Shown: positions 61,461-64,000 of the stretch, piece by piece
Layout: each line of letters starts with the position of its first letter
Position numbering within the stretch: the first letter of the stretch is position 1
NCBI RefSeq assembly: GCF_004570345.1
Contig: NZ_SPQM01000010.1
Coordinates: 12,627 to 76,626, forward strand
Origin: Blastococcus sp. CT_GayMR20
Lineage (GTDB): Bacteria > Actinomycetota > Actinomycetes > Mycobacteriales > Geodermatophilaceae
Reading direction: 5' to 3'
DNA length: 64,000 nucleotides
The notes under the pieces: generated by a model
What the model saw: only the letters and a program-made list of their open reading frames with translations
Database searches by the model: none
What the model was told of the DNA's origin: nothing
Program-made: the position numbers and the translations under genes

Positions 61461-62462
61461 ATGCCCGCCAACCCGCACCAACTGTCCCTCGAGCCCGCCG
61501 CCCAGGCTTTCGTCGAGGCAACGGCGGCTCCCCCGTACCTTTACCAGTTGGCTCCGGAAGACGGCCGCACGACCGTCGACGGGGTGCAGAGCAGCGAGAT
61601 CTTCAAGCCGGCAGTCGCCGAAGAGTGGATCTCCGTCGCGGGCGGGCCCACCGGATCGGTCCGGGCGCGCATCGTCCGACCGCCCGGTACCGATGATGTG
61701 CTGCCGGTCATCGTCTACGTCCACGGCGCCGGGTGGGTCTTCGGGGACGCGCACACCCACGACCGGCTCGTCCGCGATCTCGCCCTGGGCGCGCACGCTG
61801 CCGTCGTCTTCCCGGAGTACGACCGCTCACCCGAGGCTCGGTACCCGGTTGCCATCGAACAGTGCTACGCCGTCGCCGCATGGCTGGCACAGGCGGGCGC
61901 GGAGCGCTCGTTGGACCCCGCCCGGATCGCGGTCGCCGGTGACTCGGTCGGCGGCAACATGGCGGCTGCGCTGACGCTGCTGGCCAAGGAACGGGGTGAC
62001 GTCTCCTTCGTGCAGCAGGTGCTCTTCTACCCGGTGACGGACGCCGCGTTCGACACCGGCTCCTACGAGCAGTTCGCCGAAGGCTACTTCCTCGCCCGTG
62101 ACGGCATGAAGTGGTTCTGGAATCAGTACACGACCGACCCGGATGAGCGCGCCCAGATCACTGCGTCCCCGCTACGGGCAACCCTCGGGCAGCTGGCCGG
62201 GCTGCCCCCGGCGCTGGTGATAACCGCCGAGGCCGACGTTCTGCGCGACGAGGGCGAGGCATACGCGGCCAGGTTGCGCGCCGCCGGGGTGCCGACAACA
62301 GCAGTCCGCTACGCCGGGATCATTCACGACTTCGTCATGCTCAACGCCCTGCACGAGACCAATGCGGCCAGGGCCGCGGTCGCTCAGGCCAATGCGGTTC
62401 TGCAGGCGGCCCTGCACGACACCTCCGCCCCCGTACCGACGTTTGCGCCGGCGGTCGCCTGA
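61461..62462 (+). CDS. Alpha/beta hydrolase fold-3 esterase (HSL family)
   Basis: A 333-residue esterase of the hormone-sensitive-lipase type: VHGAGWVFGD gives the oxyanion hole, GDSVGGN the serine nucleophile, ITAEADVLRDEGEAYA the acid and IIHDFVML the histidine. It lies 93 bases after the other hydrolase on the same strand and may share its transcript. Confidence 0.88.
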   Translation: MPANPHQLSLEPAAQAFVEATAAPPYLYQLAPEDGRTTVDGVQSSEIFKPAVAEEWISVAGGPTGSVRARIVRPPGTDDVLPVIVYVHGAGWVFGDAHTHDRLVRDLALGAHAAVVFPEYDRSPEARYPVAIEQCYAVAAWLAQAGAERSLDPARIAVAGDSVGGNMAAALTLLAKERGDVSFVQQVLFYPVTDAAFDTGSYEQFAEGYFLARDGMKWFWNQYTTDPDERAQITASPLRATLGQLAGLPPALVITAEADVLRDEGEAYAARLRAAGVPTTAVRYAGIIHDFVMLNALHETNAARAAVAQANAVLQAALHDTSAPVPTFAPAVA

Positions 62463-62689
62463 GCCAACGTGCTCGCCGCCCGCGGTCGTTCGCCACGGCG
62501 CCGTTGCGTCAGACCCGACAACTGCACGATGAGCAAGACATCGTGCGCAACGATCCGGTACGCACGGGACGCCGAATTCACTACCCTCGCGCCATCCAGC
62601 GGTGCCCGGCTCCCATGGACGCCGGACCTCGTGGTGCATCCCAACGGCCACAACGGTGCTCCCTGCACCGACAACCGAGAGGGACCACT

Positions 62690-63658
62690 GTGGCGGTGCT
62701 CCTCGACACGACGAGAATGACCGCACTCCAGCGTTGCCAGGCGATGTCGGTGTTCCTCGAGGGCGTGTCGACGCCGATGAAGTTCGATCTCAGCCGTCCG
62801 GTTGCAGACATGCAGACGTGGACGGCGTCCTGGTCGCTGGGCGGACTCAAGGTGCTGCAGGCGCAAGGCTCAGCGATACGCGGCGTCCGGGGTGCGCACG
62901 AAGTCGACGCCACCCCCGACGCCCACCTTGTGATTGCCTACGCCGCCCACGGCGTCACCACGTTCACGCGCCGGGAAGACGAGTTTCGTTGTCACCCGGG
63001 CGCCCTGCTGCTGTACGACACGACCGAGCCGCACAGCCAAGCCCAGCCTGACGGCCACAACATCTTCGGCTTCATGATCGATCAGCGCGACCTCGGCCTC
63101 CCGAGCAAGGTGATCCGGCGAGCGGTACGAAATCCGCAGGCAAGCCCGATCTACGAGCTCCTGCTCCGACACATCGTCCGCTGCTGTGCCGCCCTGCCGT
63201 CACTCGAGGACACGCCCGCAGCGCAGGCCCTCCGCGAGGTCACCGTCGATCTGACCCGGACTCTGGTCGCCACGGCCGGAGGGACGGCTCCGGAAGCCGT
63301 CGACACACTTCACAGCTCTATTCCGATGCGCGTCGAGCAATACGTGCTGGAGCACCTCGGCGATCCTTCGTTGTCGGCCACACAGGTCGCGGCCGCTCAC
63401 TACATCTCCGTGCGACAGCTGTACTACTTGTGGTCCGCCCACAGCGACCAGGGCCTCGCAGAGTGGGTCATGAGCCAACGTCTGGAACGCGCCAGCCGCC
63501 AGCTGGCAGTTGGCCGAGAGGCCATCACGTCGGTCGCGCATCGCTACGGCTTCGCCGACGCCACCCACTTCAGCCGGCGCTTCCGCGAACGCTACGGGGC
63601 GACGCCACGCGAGTGGCGCGCCCTATGGCGGGAGCTTCCTGGCCCATCCATCGACTGA
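62690..63658 (+). CDS. AraC-family transcriptional regulator
   Basis: A 322-residue regulator. The N-terminal part resembles the AraC-binding-like domain (HPGALLLYDTTEPH). The C-terminal double helix-turn-helix ends YGFADATHFSRRFRERYGATPREWRA. The GTG at 62690 is preferred because GAGAGGGA lies eight bases before it. It probably controls the upstream esterase and hydrolase genes. Confidence 0.85.
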   Translation: MAVLLDTTRMTALQRCQAMSVFLEGVSTPMKFDLSRPVADMQTWTASWSLGGLKVLQAQGSAIRGVRGAHEVDATPDAHLVIAYAAHGVTTFTRREDEFRCHPGALLLYDTTEPHSQAQPDGHNIFGFMIDQRDLGLPSKVIRRAVRNPQASPIYELLLRHIVRCCAALPSLEDTPAAQALREVTVDLTRTLVATAGGTAPEAVDTLHSSIPMRVEQYVLEHLGDPSLSATQVAAAHYISVRQLYYLWSAHSDQGLAEWVMSQRLERASRQLAVGREAITSVAHRYGFADATHFSRRFRERYGATPREWRALWRELPGPSID

Positions 63659-63908
63659 CAACCGTTCCGGCGATGTCCGACGTCGGACGCCCCGCCTTCG
63701 ACGAGGCGGTCCTGGGATGCTGCCAGGCATTGCCGCCCTGGTGAATCCACGCCGGACATCCTTCGATCCGTCGTCAACGAGGCGTTCGCGCGCAGTGGAA
63801 GCTGCGCTGGCCGAACCGGCTCGACCGGCACATGCACAGCCAGGGTCCGCCGCAACTCTGACCCTGCAACAAGCCTGGTCCCTGACTGGGCCCGCCTTGG
63901 GTCACTGG

Positions 63909-64000
63909 TCAGCGCCCCGACTTCCAGGCGCAGACCTTCCTCCAGTCGTCACCCGCCAGTTGCTCCACCCGCACGCAACTCTCCGCCGGGACTGGGTGGG
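63909..64000 (-). CDS. C-terminal end of an unidentified gene, partial
   Basis: The minus strand reads in one open frame from the window edge to a stop at 63909, ending VRVEQLAGDDWRKVCAWKSG. Residue composition (two cysteines, tryptophans) looks like a real, perhaps secreted, protein, but only about 30 residues are visible. Confidence 0.3.
   Translation of the reverse strand, partial: HPVPAESCVRVEQLAGDDWRKVCAWKSGR

Noticed and set aside
63675..63688. Perfect palindrome GTCCGACGTCGGAC after the AraC gene
   Set aside because: Single occurrence, no loop for a terminator hairpin and no second copy seen, so it carries no supported function.

Overview
The window is very GC-rich (roughly 70% by eye). 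It has GTG and TTG starts, tightly overlapping genes and actinobacterial families such as DUF2254, a CbpA/CbpM chaperone pair and a UBP zinc finger beside a cNMP-binding reductase. This points to a high-GC actinobacterium, perhaps Pseudonocardiales- or Geodermatophilales-like; the sequence alone does not settle the genus.

The dominant feature is a giant inverted repeat. Bases 1-25616 reappear as their reverse complement at 25759-51374 (position x maps to 51375 minus x), separated by a 142-base spacer. I found no insertion, deletion or substitution between the arms, although I compared mirrored gene positions, predicted proteins and spot sequences rather than every base. Perfect identity, a short loop and short homology at the join are what a fold-back assembly or amplification artefact looks like; a recent real inverted duplication is the alternative. 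The right arm runs in frame into unique DNA through an intact pucR-type gene, so the real locus is most simply: unique right flank, one arm, the spacer, then sequence not seen here. Each arm gene is therefore listed twice.

Arm contents, left-arm coordinates. (a) 1-4183: a catabolic operon on the minus strand (bicupin, amidohydrolase, ATC-hydrolase-like protein, PucR-type regulator). (b) 4184-7100: an AraC regulator and a secreted zinc-peptidase lipoprotein. (c) 7570-18236: an eleven-gene stress operon (general stress protein, DnaK, GrpE, CbpA, CbpM, ClpB, thioredoxin, UBP zinc finger, cNMP/thioredoxin-reductase-like fusion, a short ORF, a membrane protein), ending at a hairpin. (d) 18304-25596: a DUF2254 membrane protein with a coupled short ORF, a GAF-LuxR regulator, a LysR regulator, an alcohol dehydrogenase remnant, a glycogen-debranching-type glucosidase and a GT4 glycosyltransferase. 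An 18-bp dyad, best form ATCGGCAGAACGACCGAT, recurs upstream of the stress operon (two sites), the glucosidase, the glycosyltransferase and the DUF2254 unit. It is a candidate regulon operator linking protein repair, redox and carbohydrate functions.

The unique right flank, 51375-64000, completes the PucR gene. It then carries a polar amino-acid-type ABC transporter, a ureohydrolase and a small membrane protein. A second dyad, CRACA-NN-TGTCG, lies upstream of both the transporter operon and the bicupin operon, suggesting that the PucR protein controls uptake and breakdown of one nitrogen compound. An integration scar follows (integrase C-terminal remnant plus the 3' half of a tRNA-Ala(GGC) gene). 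Then come a GcvT/LigM-like protein, a TIM-barrel isomerase-like protein, a luciferase-like oxidoreductase, two alpha/beta hydrolases, an AraC regulator and a partial gene at the edge.
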